Source: Pirellulales bacterium (GTDB taxonomy: Bacteria; Planctomycetota; Planctomycetia; Pirellulales; JANQPP01). From it: DNA of 64,000 bases. Below the pieces are notes generated by a model. That model saw only the letters and a list, made by a program, of their open reading frames with translations. It had not been told where the DNA came from and ran no database searches. The stretch is taken from NCBI GenBank assembly GCA_028289405.1, contig JANQPP010000046.1, positions 29,902-93,901 on the forward strand. The letters run 5' to 3'. A program made the position numbers and the translations under genes. Of the stretch, positions 1 through 8,330 are shown piece after piece. Position 1 is the stretch's first letter; every line of letters begins with the position of its first letter.

Positions 1-450
1 CTATTACGCGGCTTCGACGAGCGCGGCTTCGTGTTCTACACGAACTCCCAGAGCCGCAAGGGAGAGCAATTGGCGGACAATGCCCGGGCCGCGCTTTGCC
101 TGTTTTGGGACGCGTTGGAAGAGCAAGTCCGCGTGGAAGGCGACGTGGAAAAAGTCAGCGACGCTGAAAACGATGCCTATTGGGATCGCCGGCACCGGGA
201 AAGCCAAATCGGAGCCTGGGTGTCGTCGCAATCCTCCGTGCTCGATCGCCGCGAAACTTTGGAGCGAGAAGTAAAAGAAATGACACGCCGCTTCGAAGGG
301 CAGGACGTGCCGCGACCGCCGCATTGGCACGGCTATCGTGTGCTTCCCCGGCGGATCGAGTTTTGGAAAAGCCGGCCCGCGCGGCTGCACGAACGGACCG
401 TCTACGAAAAACAGAACTCGCATTGGTCCAAGTTTCTGCTCTACCCGTGA
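1..450 (+). CDS. pdxH: Pyridoxamine 5'-phosphate oxidase, C-terminal part (5' end outside window)
   Basis: The reading frame is open from base 1, so the gene starts before the window and about 149 residues remain. PdxH oxidises pyridoxamine/pyridoxine 5'-phosphate to PLP using FMN in the cytoplasm. The visible part carries the family's FMN/dimer region (FVFYTNSQSRKGEQL), the segment HRESQIGAWVSSQSSVL, and the typical end RLHERTVYEK followed by W-x-K-x-x-L-Y-P. Family proteins are about 210 to 230 aa, so roughly one third is missing at the N-terminus. The PLP-dependent aminotransferase two genes downstream fits a vitamin B6 context, but there is a 60-base gap before the next gene and an operon is not proven. 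Confidence 0.92.
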   Translation, partial: LLRGFDERGFVFYTNSQSRKGEQLADNARAALCLFWDALEEQVRVEGDVEKVSDAENDAYWDRRHRESQIGAWVSSQSSVLDRRETLEREVKEMTRRFEGQDVPRPPHWHGYRVLPRRIEFWKSRPARLHERTVYEKQNSHWSKFLLYP

Positions 451-510
451 TGATCCGTCACGGGTCCTTCCTCGACATTTATCGAATACCGACTTGCGAC
501 GCGAAACACC

Positions 511-1107
511 ATGCCAGCAGAAGATGATTCCTTTCCCTTGGCCAGCGTGGACAGCCTATTGGCGGAGGACACGCTCGTCCTGCTCGTCGATTGCCAAGAG
601 CGGCTGCTTCCAGCTATCCACGAACACCAGCGGCTGGCCTGGAATATTCGCCGCGTGCTGGAGGCGGCCCAAGTCTTCCAAATTCCCGTCCTGGCGACCG
701 AGCAGTACCCGCAAGGTTTGGGAAGCACGGTTGAAGAGTTGCGTACCTATCCCGAGGAAACCTTCGAAAAGCTGTCTTTCAGTTCCGTGGGCGCGGCAGG
801 GCTGCTGGAAAAAATCGACGGCGCTGACAAACATCGCCTCCTTGTCGTGGGCATGGAAACGCATGTCTGCGTGCTACAAACCGTGCTCGATTTGCAAGCC
901 CAGGGTTATCGGGTGTACATTCCCGTGGATGCCGTGGGAGCCCGTTCCGCCTTGGACCATGACACGGCCTTGCGGCGGATGGACGCCTCTGGGGTGACGC
1001 TTACGACCACCGAGACCACGCTGTTTGAGTGGTGCCGTGCGGCCGGCACGCCCGAATTCAAAGCCATTCGCCAACTCGTGATGCAGTCGCCGCCTGGCAA
1101 TTCGTAA
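511..1107 (+). CDS. Isochorismatase-family cysteine hydrolase
   Basis: 198 aa, the usual length for this family. The catalytic triad can be placed: D27 in LLVDCQE, K87 in TFEKLSF and C120 in [11 protein letters not shown]. Family members hydrolyse isochorismate, nicotinamide or other small amides and ureido compounds through the cysteine; the substrate cannot be read from the sequence. No signal peptide is visible, so it should be cytoplasmic. The start is the ATG at 511, placed just after pdxH. It lies 32 bases before the aminotransferase on the same strand, so co-transcription is likely. The family is certain, the exact substrate is unknown. Confidence 0.88.
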   Translation: MPAEDDSFPLASVDSLLAEDTLVLLVDCQERLLPAIHEHQRLAWNIRRVLEAAQVFQIPVLATEQYPQGLGSTVEELRTYPEETFEKLSFSSVGAAGLLEKIDGADKHRLLVVGMETHVCVLQTVLDLQAQGYRVYIPVDAVGARSALDHDTALRRMDASGVTLTTTETTLFEWCRAAGTPEFKAIRQLVMQSPPGNS

Positions 1108-1139
1108 CTCCTACTCTTCAGATCGAATCGAGCTTGTCC

Positions 1140-2312
1140 GTGAAAAATTCCCTGCAACCTCCGCTCCGTTTGCTGATGGGACCCGGCCCCAGTGCGATCC
1201 ATCCCCGCGTGCTGGCGGCACTCGCCAAACCGACGGTGGGCCACTTGGATCCGTTTTATCTGCAAGTCATGGACGAACTGCAGGGCATGCTGCGGACGGC
1301 GTTCCGCACGGAAAACCACCTCACCATGGCCATCAGCGGCACCGGTTCGGCAGGCATGGAGGCCACCATCGTCAACCTCATCGAACCGGGCGACCCGATG
1401 CTGGTCTGCGTGAATGGCGTGTTCGGCGGACGGATGGCGGACGTCGCCGGTCGCGCGGGAGCGGATGTCACCACGATTTCGCGGCCTTGGGGCGAAGTAT
1501 TTACCGCCCAAGAAATCGAACAAGCGCTCAGCCAGCGAAGTTTCAAGGTCGTGGGCATCGTGATGGCCGAAACTTCCACCGGCGCATCCCAGCCAATCCA
1601 AGAATTGGCTGATGTGGTACACGCCGCCGGCGGCCTACTGCTGGTGGACGCGGTGACTTCGCTGGGAGGCATGCCGGTGGAGGTGGACCAGTGGGGCATC
1701 GACGCGATTTACTCCGGCACGCAAAAGTGCCTGAGTTGCCCGCCGGGGCTGGCGCCGATTTCCCTCAACACCAAAGCGGTCGAGGTGATCATGAGCCGGA
1801 AATCGAAGGTCCAGAGCTGGTACCTGGATTTGACGATGCTGGCCAATTATTGGGGGCAAGACCGCGTCTATCATCATACGGCTCCCATCAATATGACTTA
1901 CGGCCTACTCGAGGCCCTCTCCCTGCTCCAGGAGGAGGGTTTGGAAGCGGCCTGGCAGCGGCACGCGCTGAATCATCAGGCGCTGAAGGCGGGGCTCTCC
2001 GCGCTCGGCATTCAATTCGCCGCCCAAGAGGGGCACCAGCTTCCCATGCTCAATGCCGTGCGCATTCCCTCAGGAGTGGACGACAAGGAAGTCCGGGGAC
2101 GCCTGCTCAAGGAGTTCGGTATCGAAATCGGCGCGGGGCTGGGAGAATTCGCGGGCAAAGCCTGGCGGATTGGCCTGATGGGGCATGCCTCGCGGCAGGA
2201 GAACGTGCTGCTGTTCCTGGCCTCGCTGGAGCAAATCCTGATGTCCCAAGGCCATGCGGCGGACGCCGGTGCCAGCGTGGCTGCGGCAAATCAAGTCTAC
2301 GCCGGCCAATAA
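1140..2312 (+). CDS. Class V PLP aminotransferase, alanine-glyoxylate/serine-glyoxylate type
   Basis: 390 aa from a GTG at 1140. The frame is open further upstream (from 1029), but that would overlap the previous gene, and homologous sequence begins at the [12 protein letters not shown] segment, so the GTG is preferred. The N-terminal GPGPS motif, the GTGSAGMEA stretch and the PLP Schiff-base lysine K196 in YSGTQKCLS mark the AGXT group of fold-type I aminotransferases. These move an amino group from alanine or serine to glyoxylate and detoxify glyoxylate or feed glycine synthesis. It ends 5 bases from the convergent gene. Which amino donor is used is not decidable here. Confidence 0.88.
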   Translation: MKNSLQPPLRLLMGPGPSAIHPRVLAALAKPTVGHLDPFYLQVMDELQGMLRTAFRTENHLTMAISGTGSAGMEATIVNLIEPGDPMLVCVNGVFGGRMADVAGRAGADVTTISRPWGEVFTAQEIEQALSQRSFKVVGIVMAETSTGASQPIQELADVVHAAGGLLLVDAVTSLGGMPVEVDQWGIDAIYSGTQKCLSCPPGLAPISLNTKAVEVIMSRKSKVQSWYLDLTMLANYWGQDRVYHHTAPINMTYGLLEALSLLQEEGLEAAWQRHALNHQALKAGLSALGIQFAAQEGHQLPMLNAVRIPSGVDDKEVRGRLLKEFGIEIGAGLGEFAGKAWRIGLMGHASRQENVLLFLASLEQILMSQGHAADAGASVAAANQVYAGQ

Positions 2313-2317
2313 AAGCG

Positions 2318-3166
2318 TTAGAGGCTTTCCAAACCCGTGAGTCCGTCGTGGCGCTGCTGATGGCTGCTGAGAACTTCCAGCTTGCGTTGGGCTTCCGCGT
2401 CTTCGGCTAGGTTCTTATCGGGCGCGGCGCCCCAAACGATTGTTTGCCCGGCCAACGTCCGTAACGCGTAGCGGCGTTTGCCGGAGGGATTTCCTAGGAT
2501 CGGTTCGATCCGTGCCAAGTGCAATGGTTCCCACATCGGCTGGAGCAGCGAGGCAATGCGCGCCGCTTCCATGATCCAGGGATCGCCCCAAGGCGCGCCG
2601 ACCACGCCTGAAAGTGCGGTTTGGAATCCGCCCAAGCGAGGCAGATGCCGGGAATCGACCCGGGCAAAATCGAGCGGAGGCAACCGTGTGCCGTCGGAAT
2701 CCACCGGTTGCAGTCCGTCGGCGACTTCCACCAGCGCGACCGGTTTCCGGTACTCCAAATCCACTTGGACCCACGCCGGATGCGTCTTGCGGACCGTTAT
2801 CACCTGTTTTACCCAGGGATGTAGTTGGAAGGCTTCAGCCACCTGGGGCGTGAGGTCATCCTCCAGTAGTGAAAGTGGCGTCCCGAACAGAGAACTGCGG
2901 CGGGCTACCTGCTCGCGGAAATCTCCTTGGATCCACACCGGCGGCGGCGTGATCTCCACATCGTCCCAGGTGACGAGATAGCTTTCGGTCGACAACACGA
3001 CTGGCCGGACATGCTGCCACAAGGCCCACGCACCCATCGTGAACAGCAACACCAAGGCGGCACCCAGAATGGGAACGCGCGCCGAACCTTGGGATAATTC
3101 CCAGCCGCGTCGCGTCCATTGCCGCGCGGAGAGCGAGTCTCCGCTCTTTTTTTGTGTCGTGGCCAT
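2318..3166 (-). CDS. FtsQ/DivIB-like cell division protein (divergent)
   Basis: 282 aa. A charged cytoplasmic head is followed by one membrane segment (about 31-50) and then a periplasmic domain with the POTRA-like pattern of FtsQ (about 68-148), including HPWVKQVITVRKTHPAWVQV followed by YRKPVALVE. FtsQ/DivIB links early and late divisome proteins in bacteria that use FtsZ. The gene sits 99 bases downstream of murB on the same strand, the position ftsQ has in many mur/fts clusters. A GGAG Shine-Dalgarno lies before the ATG at 3166. Sequence similarity is weak by eye; the call rests on topology, the POTRA pattern and gene order. Confidence 0.6.
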   Translation of the reverse strand: MATTQKKSGDSLSARQWTRRGWELSQGSARVPILGAALVLLFTMGAWALWQHVRPVVLSTESYLVTWDDVEITPPPVWIQGDFREQVARRSSLFGTPLSLLEDDLTPQVAEAFQLHPWVKQVITVRKTHPAWVQVDLEYRKPVALVEVADGLQPVDSDGTRLPPLDFARVDSRHLPRLGGFQTALSGVVGAPWGDPWIMEAARIASLLQPMWEPLHLARIEPILGNPSGKRRYALRTLAGQTIVWGAAPDKNLAEDAEAQRKLEVLSSHQQRHDGLTGLESL

Positions 3167-3265
3167 GAAGGCTCCATCTCATGACATGGCCGAAATGTCA
3201 TCAAGGGCGGAAGGCCCAAACTCACCGGGCCGCCTGCCCGCCAGACAAACTAAAGAAATTTGGAA

Positions 3266-4156
3266 TTACCAGATGTTGATTTCCGTTTCCAATTCCACTC
3301 CCAACCGTTCGGCGATGCGATGCCGCACCTGTTCGATCAACTGGCGAATATCCTCGCTGGTCGCGCCCTCGCCCGCCACGATGAAGTTGCCATGTACCTC
3401 GCTGATTTCGGCTTGCCCTACGCGCGTGCCTTTGAGCCCGGCCTGATCGATGAGCATGCCGGCGCTCATCCCACGGGGATTTTTAAAAATGCAGCCTGCC
3501 CGCTGATTGGCGGAGGGCTGATTGGCATTCTTCACGATCCACTGTTTCTGCATGCGTTTGGTCAACTCTTCGGGGTTTTCCCGTTCAAGCTGAAACATGG
3601 CGTCCAAGATCACCAGTTCGTCCAAGCTGCTTTGTCGGTAAGCGAAGAATAGGTCTTCTTTTTGCCGCGTGTGAATTTCCCCCAGACGGGTCATGACGGT
3701 GGCCTGGCAGGTCCACTGCCCTATATCGCCAGCGCGGGTGCCGGCGTTGCCATTCAGCGCTCCGCCAATTGTTCCAGGAATGCCCACCAGGGATTCGAGC
3801 CCGGCCAATCCGTCGCGGACGCTGGCCGTGATCACATGCCCGAGTTTCGCGCCGCCTCCTACCCGCGCGAGGTCGTCTTGAATCTCGATGCTACAAAAGT
3901 GCTCATGCGATAGTCGTAGAACCACGCCGTCCACTCCGGCATCGGGTACGAGCAGATTCGAGCCCGATCCCAGCGTGCGGATCGGTACGCTAGATTCCTG
4001 GCAGCGTTGGACGACCGTTTGCAGTTCCTCCGTGTTGGACGGTTCCACGAAATACTCGGCAGGTCCGCCGACGTGAAACCACGTATGCGGAGCGAGCGGC
4101 TCGTCGGGCCGCACGATATGCTGGAGACCGTCAAACAGCGATTTCACCTCTCGCAT
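3266..4156 (-). CDS. murB: UDP-N-acetylenolpyruvoylglucosamine reductase MurB
   Basis: 296 aa. MurB reduces UDP-GlcNAc-enolpyruvate to UDP-MurNAc with NADPH and FAD, the second committed step of peptidoglycan precursor synthesis. FAD-binding motifs are clear: GSGSNLLV (63-70) and GIPGTIGGALNGNAGT (125-140). The catalytic tyrosine/arginine pair is at Y173-R174. The segment normally carrying the proton-donor serine reads AGCIFKNP, so cysteine 222 is at that position. The ATG at 4156 has GGAG four bases before it. aroA lies 202 bases upstream and the FtsQ-like gene downstream, all on the minus strand. It is evidence that this planctomycete makes a muramic-acid wall. Confidence 0.93.
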   Translation of the reverse strand: MREVKSLFDGLQHIVRPDEPLAPHTWFHVGGPAEYFVEPSNTEELQTVVQRCQESSVPIRTLGSGSNLLVPDAGVDGVVLRLSHEHFCSIEIQDDLARVGGGAKLGHVITASVRDGLAGLESLVGIPGTIGGALNGNAGTRAGDIGQWTCQATVMTRLGEIHTRQKEDLFFAYRQSSLDELVILDAMFQLERENPEELTKRMQKQWIVKNANQPSANQRAGCIFKNPRGMSAGMLIDQAGLKGTRVGQAEISEVHGNFIVAGEGATSEDIRQLIEQVRHRIAERLGVELETEINIW

Positions 4157-4358
4157 GAGGCTCCGTCCTTCACTGGTTTAAAAAAACTATGCCTACACTC
4201 ACCTTGCTGCACCGGCACGGCTCCAGACGCCTGAAATCGCCCCCTTCGATTCAAGCGGCTGAGCAAATGCGGAGGCATTATCAGACTGGACAACGACCGT
4301 CCTCCGCATGTGTCCCGGATGATAGGACAATCCGCGCCGCAGTGTCAACGCAGGTCGC

Positions 4359-5657
4359 TCAATCCAAGCGTTTTGCCCGGTTGGGAGGCCGGGTGATCGT
4401 CGCCAAATCCTCGAAGAAACGGGGATATGTCTTGGCAACGCAGGCGGGATCACGCACTTTCACACCGGGAACCCTCAGCCCGGCGAGTGCCAGGCTCATC
4501 GCCATGCGATGGTCATCGTAAGTGTCCAGAGTGGCGGCATGAAGCGGCCCCGGAGTGATGGCCAGGCCGTCCGGATACTCCTCCACGGAAGCTCCCAGCT
4601 TGCGCAGTTCCCGGGCCAAGTCCTCGATGCGGTTGGATTCCTTGTGGCGGATATGTTCCACACCTCGGATACGCGTCGCGCCTTCGGCGAACAAGGCCAC
4701 CGCCGCCATGGTTTGGACCGTGTCGCTGATGTCGTTCATATCGACGTCGATTCCCCGCAAAGGACGGCCCACGACGTTGATGTCCGTTCCCGAGTAATGG
4801 ACCTCGCATCCCATTTGTTCGAGCAGCCCAGCAAAAGCGACGTCCCCTTGGAGGCTTTCGCGTCCCAAACCTTCCACGCGGGTATTTCCACCAGTGATGG
4901 CCGCCGCCGCGAAGAAGTAGCTGGCTGCCGAGGCATCCGGTTCAACCTCGTAGGGAATGGCGGAGTAGCGCTGCCCGGAGGGAATCTCGAATGAGAGTAG
5001 ATCAGGACGGGCTACCTGGACACCGAATGACCGCATCACGGCTAGGGTCATCTCGACATAGGATTGTGAAACGAGCTCCCCCTCGACGTGGATGCGGACT
5101 TCCGACTGGGCATACGGAGCGGCCATCAGTAGGCCGCTCAAGTATTGGCTGGAGATGTCGCCTCCCACGCGTGCCGTGCCGCCGGGCAGACCTTCGGCCC
5201 GCACGCTCACGGGGGGACAGCCCGTCCCGGCTTCGTCCCGCGCGTCGGCCCCCAGTTGTTTCAAGGCTTCCAACAGGGGTGAGATCGGGCGGGCCCGCAT
5301 GCGGGGCACGCCGTCCAAGCGAATCGTTCCCGCGCCGAGAGGGGCGAACGCCGTGAGAAACCGCACCGTTGTGCCGCTATTGCCCACGAAGAGGTCATGA
5401 TTCCCGGGCTTGAGCCGGCCTCCCTGCCCATGGACGCGGAGCACATCCGGTTGGGGGCCGGTCCCAATGGGAATGCCGAGCTGCCGCAAGGCTTCCGCCA
5501 TCAGGCGGGTATCCTCGCTATCCAGGCAGCCGCTCAGCGTGGACTCTCCTTGGGCCAGCGCGGCGCAGACCAGCGCGCGATTGGTGATACTCTTCGACCC
5601 CGGCGGACGGACGGAACCTTCCACCGGCCCGCTGGGCTCGATTTCACGGACTTCCAT
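4359..5657 (-). CDS. aroA: 3-phosphoshikimate 1-carboxyvinyltransferase (EPSP synthase)
   Basis: 432 aa, full length. AroA transfers enolpyruvate from PEP to shikimate 3-phosphate in the aromatic amino-acid pathway. It shares the fold of MurA, hence the similar architecture of two inverse alpha/beta domains. The N-terminal motif PPGSKSITNRALV contains the PEP-binding lysine K22. The GNSGTTVRF loop (92-100), the DGVPRMRARPI segment and the C-terminal DDHRMAMS motif are all present. It starts with ATG at 5657, 48 bases after the beta-propeller gene ends on the same strand. No truncation is seen. Confidence 0.95.
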   Translation of the reverse strand: MEVREIEPSGPVEGSVRPPGSKSITNRALVCAALAQGESTLSGCLDSEDTRLMAEALRQLGIPIGTGPQPDVLRVHGQGGRLKPGNHDLFVGNSGTTVRFLTAFAPLGAGTIRLDGVPRMRARPISPLLEALKQLGADARDEAGTGCPPVSVRAEGLPGGTARVGGDISSQYLSGLLMAAPYAQSEVRIHVEGELVSQSYVEMTLAVMRSFGVQVARPDLLSFEIPSGQRYSAIPYEVEPDASAASYFFAAAAITGGNTRVEGLGRESLQGDVAFAGLLEQMGCEVHYSGTDINVVGRPLRGIDVDMNDISDTVQTMAAVALFAEGATRIRGVEHIRHKESNRIEDLARELRKLGASVEEYPDGLAITPGPLHAATLDTYDDHRMAMSLALAGLRVPGVKVRDPACVAKTYPRFFEDLATITRPPNRAKRLD

Positions 5658-5705
5658 GATGGAGAGTGTACACCATGCCGGTGTGGTGAAGGGAATCCCG
5701 CCGCG

Positions 5706-6947
5706 TCAGCTTTCCGCGGAGGGTTCGGCGATCTTCCACAGATGCCCGTTGCTACGAATGTAGAGCGCGTCATCTCCGACCGCGGGTGAAGCCAAAACGG
5801 TTTCCCCGAGTTCGTATTCGGAGACGATCTCCCCCTCGCTACCGCCGGTGCTGACGATGAAGACTTTACCCTCTTGATTGACAAAGTACAGGTGGCTCCC
5901 TGCCACGACGGGCGAGGCCCAAAACGTGCCGCCGAGCCGCAAGCGCCATTGCACGTCGCCGCTGGCCGCGTTGGAGCTGGTCAAAACGCCCCCTCGGTTG
6001 AGCACGAACAGCGAATCCTGAAAGATCAGGGGGCTCGCATTCCCCGGCGCGACGCTCGCCTGCCAAAGGATGTCCGTTTCACCACCTTCGGAGGCGGGGC
6101 GCAGCGCCATCATCCCTTGCGAGGGGACATACAGCACGCCCTGCTCGCAGACCAGCGAAGGGACCGAAGAGCACTCCCCGTCAAATTTCCAAAACTCTTC
6201 TCCCGTATCGGCGTCATGCGTGGAGACCCCATCCGGAGATTGCAGCACCACGAGATCTTCTTCCGGGCTGGCTCCCCGCAGTGCCATGGGACTGCTCCAA
6301 TTCGAGACCGGTTCTCGGTCCAGGTGCCATTTCGTGAGGCCGGTCTCGCGGTCCAGCCCTTCGGCAAAGGAGTTGCCTTGGTTTTCCACTTGCACGACGA
6401 CGGTATCCCCGATGACCAGCGGCGAGGAGGCCATGCCGATATCATTGCCCGCTTTGGGATAGTCGTAGGCCAGGCCACGGAACCACTTCAGATTGCCCTC
6501 GAGATCGAGGCAAACGAGGTCATTGGAGCTGAAGAAGGCGAAGATCAACTCGCCGTCGCTGGCTGGCGTCGGCGCGGCATTCGCGCTGGTGGGGTGGCAC
6601 AAGGTCCGGCCCGTCGCCCAAAACCGGCGTTCCCACCGCTTTTCTCCCGTGAGCGCGTCCAAGCAGAGTACATGCAACATTTCTTGTTGCGGCCCGCTGG
6701 AGCTGGTCACCACGATATTTTCCCCCACCACGATGGGGCTGGCGGGGCCTTTTCCCGGCAGGGGAGCTTTCCAGGCGATATGCCGCTCATCGTCCCACTC
6801 CGTGGGCACTTGGCTATCGTGGGCCACGCCATTGCCGAAGCTCCCTCGAAATTGCAGCCAATCCGCCGCGACGGCCACGGCGGGAGAAAGGGCCAACGCC
6901 GAGAGTAGGGCAGCGACCAAAATCGTCGTATATCGAGCAAGTTTCAT
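5706..6947 (-). CDS. Exported PQQ-binding-like beta-propeller protein
   Basis: 413 aa from the ATG at 6947. The frame extends 64 codons upstream but those residues look non-coding, whereas the chosen start gives a clean signal peptide (MKLARYTTILVAALLSALAL, then A-V-A-V-A-A). The mature part opens with WLQFRGSFGNGV, the standard start of planctomycete PQQ-like propellers. It then repeats blades of the form G-x-VV/IV...L-x-G-x-x-W (for example LDALTGEKRWERR and LDRETGLTKWHLD). Such proteins are periplasmic and mostly of unknown substrate; no quinoprotein dehydrogenase residues could be assigned. It probably shares a transcript with the exported HEAT-like protein 103 bases upstream. Confidence 0.85.
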   Translation of the reverse strand: MKLARYTTILVAALLSALALSPAVAVAADWLQFRGSFGNGVAHDSQVPTEWDDERHIAWKAPLPGKGPASPIVVGENIVVTSSSGPQQEMLHVLCLDALTGEKRWERRFWATGRTLCHPTSANAAPTPASDGELIFAFFSSNDLVCLDLEGNLKWFRGLAYDYPKAGNDIGMASSPLVIGDTVVVQVENQGNSFAEGLDRETGLTKWHLDREPVSNWSSPMALRGASPEEDLVVLQSPDGVSTHDADTGEEFWKFDGECSSVPSLVCEQGVLYVPSQGMMALRPASEGGETDILWQASVAPGNASPLIFQDSLFVLNRGGVLTSSNAASGDVQWRLRLGGTFWASPVVAGSHLYFVNQEGKVFIVSTGGSEGEIVSEYELGETVLASPAVGDDALYIRSNGHLWKIAEPSAES

Positions 6948-7050
6948 GTCACAACCTGTGATGGAATTTCCAGAAGTTTGGTGATCGACGTCGGGTAGGA
7001 TGAGCGTTCGGGAGAATGATGGACAAATCCGTGCGGACGCGAGAACTTTT

Positions 7051-8181
7051 TCAAGGAGCCTGCCCGACGGGAGTTCCCAGTTCGTCGCAGACGCGCAATT
7101 GCACTTCCCAGCGATTGGTCCAGGGCTCGGTCTGCTCATTCTGGCAAACCTTGACGAGAATCACATTTTTCCCTGGACGCAATTTCACGATCGAGCGGTA
7201 TTGGTCGATGTTCGATCCTGAATGATAGACGTCATGCTCCGCGACCGGCTCGCCGTTGAGCCAGACTTTGGTGGCGTTGACCGTGCCCCAACGGAACTCC
7301 GCTTCCGTCGCGTCGGGGATTTCCCACTCGGCCCGGGCATAGGCCACGACTTGCTTTTCATCCACCAAGTGTTCGTTCAAGTTGACCAGCCCGTGCTCAT
7401 CCGTGGACTCATAGGGGGACCACTTCACGGCACCATCCTTGCCGGCATATTCCTGGTCCGGATTGAACTCCGTCTCCGGCGGATAAGCCTTGGAAAAGCC
7501 CTCGCGGTCCGTATTGTCGAAGGGGCCGATCACCATCCAATCGGTCACGAAGCCGAAATGGGCCGGCAAGTCCACTTCGCCGCCGAGTTCCTTGATTTTG
7601 CCGGCAAGCTGTTCGATTTGGTCCAGATCACGGGCCGCCGCGAACGCTTTCTCGTAGACCTTTCGAACCTCTTCCTCCTGGGCGTCCTGCTCGGCCAGCT
7701 TCTCCGCATGGTCCACGAGTGCCTGGACGGCGTCTCTCCGCAATTCCAGGCTGGGATCGTCGAGCATGCCGGCCAACAGCTCGTCCCGTTTTTCCGGCTC
7801 TTGGCGGGTCAGGTATTCAAACGCCAGACGGCGCCCGCGCGGGGCATGTTCCGTGTTTCGCACGAAGGCTTCCAGTTCGTCGGCGGGCAACTCGCCTTCA
7901 CGGTCCATGGCCTGTTCAGCCACGGTGGCCGCCAGTGCCCGGATCCAGTTCTGCGCCAGCGGACCGGCTCCGTCCATGCCGGCGAGCACCTGGGGAACGG
8001 TGAGACCGGGCATTTCCGCCAGCTTTCCCCAGGCAGAGATGGCCGTCTGATGTCCTTCGCCGAGCGGTCCCACGGCTTGAATATCCGCCAGCAAGGAATC
8101 CACGGACTGGGATTCGGCGGCGGTCGAGATCGTGGCGCACGCCACGATGGCCAAAACACCACAACAGAAGATGCCGCGCAT
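7051..8181 (-). CDS. Exported protein with helical repeats and a C-terminal beta-sandwich domain
   Basis: 376 aa. A signal peptide covers about residues 1-21 (ending STAAE). Residues about 25-200 are helical and HEAT-like, with the stretch DPSLELRRDAVQALVDHAEKL being the clearest repeat. The rest begins with TDWMVIGPFDNTDREGFSK and contains EFRWGTVNATKVWLNGEPV and GKNVILVKVCQNE. This is the pattern of a galactose-binding-like/glycoside-hydrolase accessory beta-sandwich common in planctomycete secreted proteins. No catalytic motif is visible. It lies upstream of the beta-propeller gene on the same strand and may act with it in the periplasm. Function is unknown. Confidence 0.75.
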   Translation of the reverse strand: MRGIFCCGVLAIVACATISTAAESQSVDSLLADIQAVGPLGEGHQTAISAWGKLAEMPGLTVPQVLAGMDGAGPLAQNWIRALAATVAEQAMDREGELPADELEAFVRNTEHAPRGRRLAFEYLTRQEPEKRDELLAGMLDDPSLELRRDAVQALVDHAEKLAEQDAQEEEVRKVYEKAFAAARDLDQIEQLAGKIKELGGEVDLPAHFGFVTDWMVIGPFDNTDREGFSKAYPPETEFNPDQEYAGKDGAVKWSPYESTDEHGLVNLNEHLVDEKQVVAYARAEWEIPDATEAEFRWGTVNATKVWLNGEPVAEHDVYHSGSNIDQYRSIVKLRPGKNVILVKVCQNEQTEPWTNRWEVQLRVCDELGTPVGQAP

Positions 8182-8330
8182 AAAGTCTCTCCTCGATCAC
8201 GTTTGGATGGGTTTGGCGGAATTTTAGACTAGTGCCTTCCCTTTCCGCAACCGAGCGGCGGCGCGGAACTGACCAAGGCACCACGCGAATGATTGCTCGC
8301 GCGATGGGGGGAAGGAAGTAGACCGCCGTT

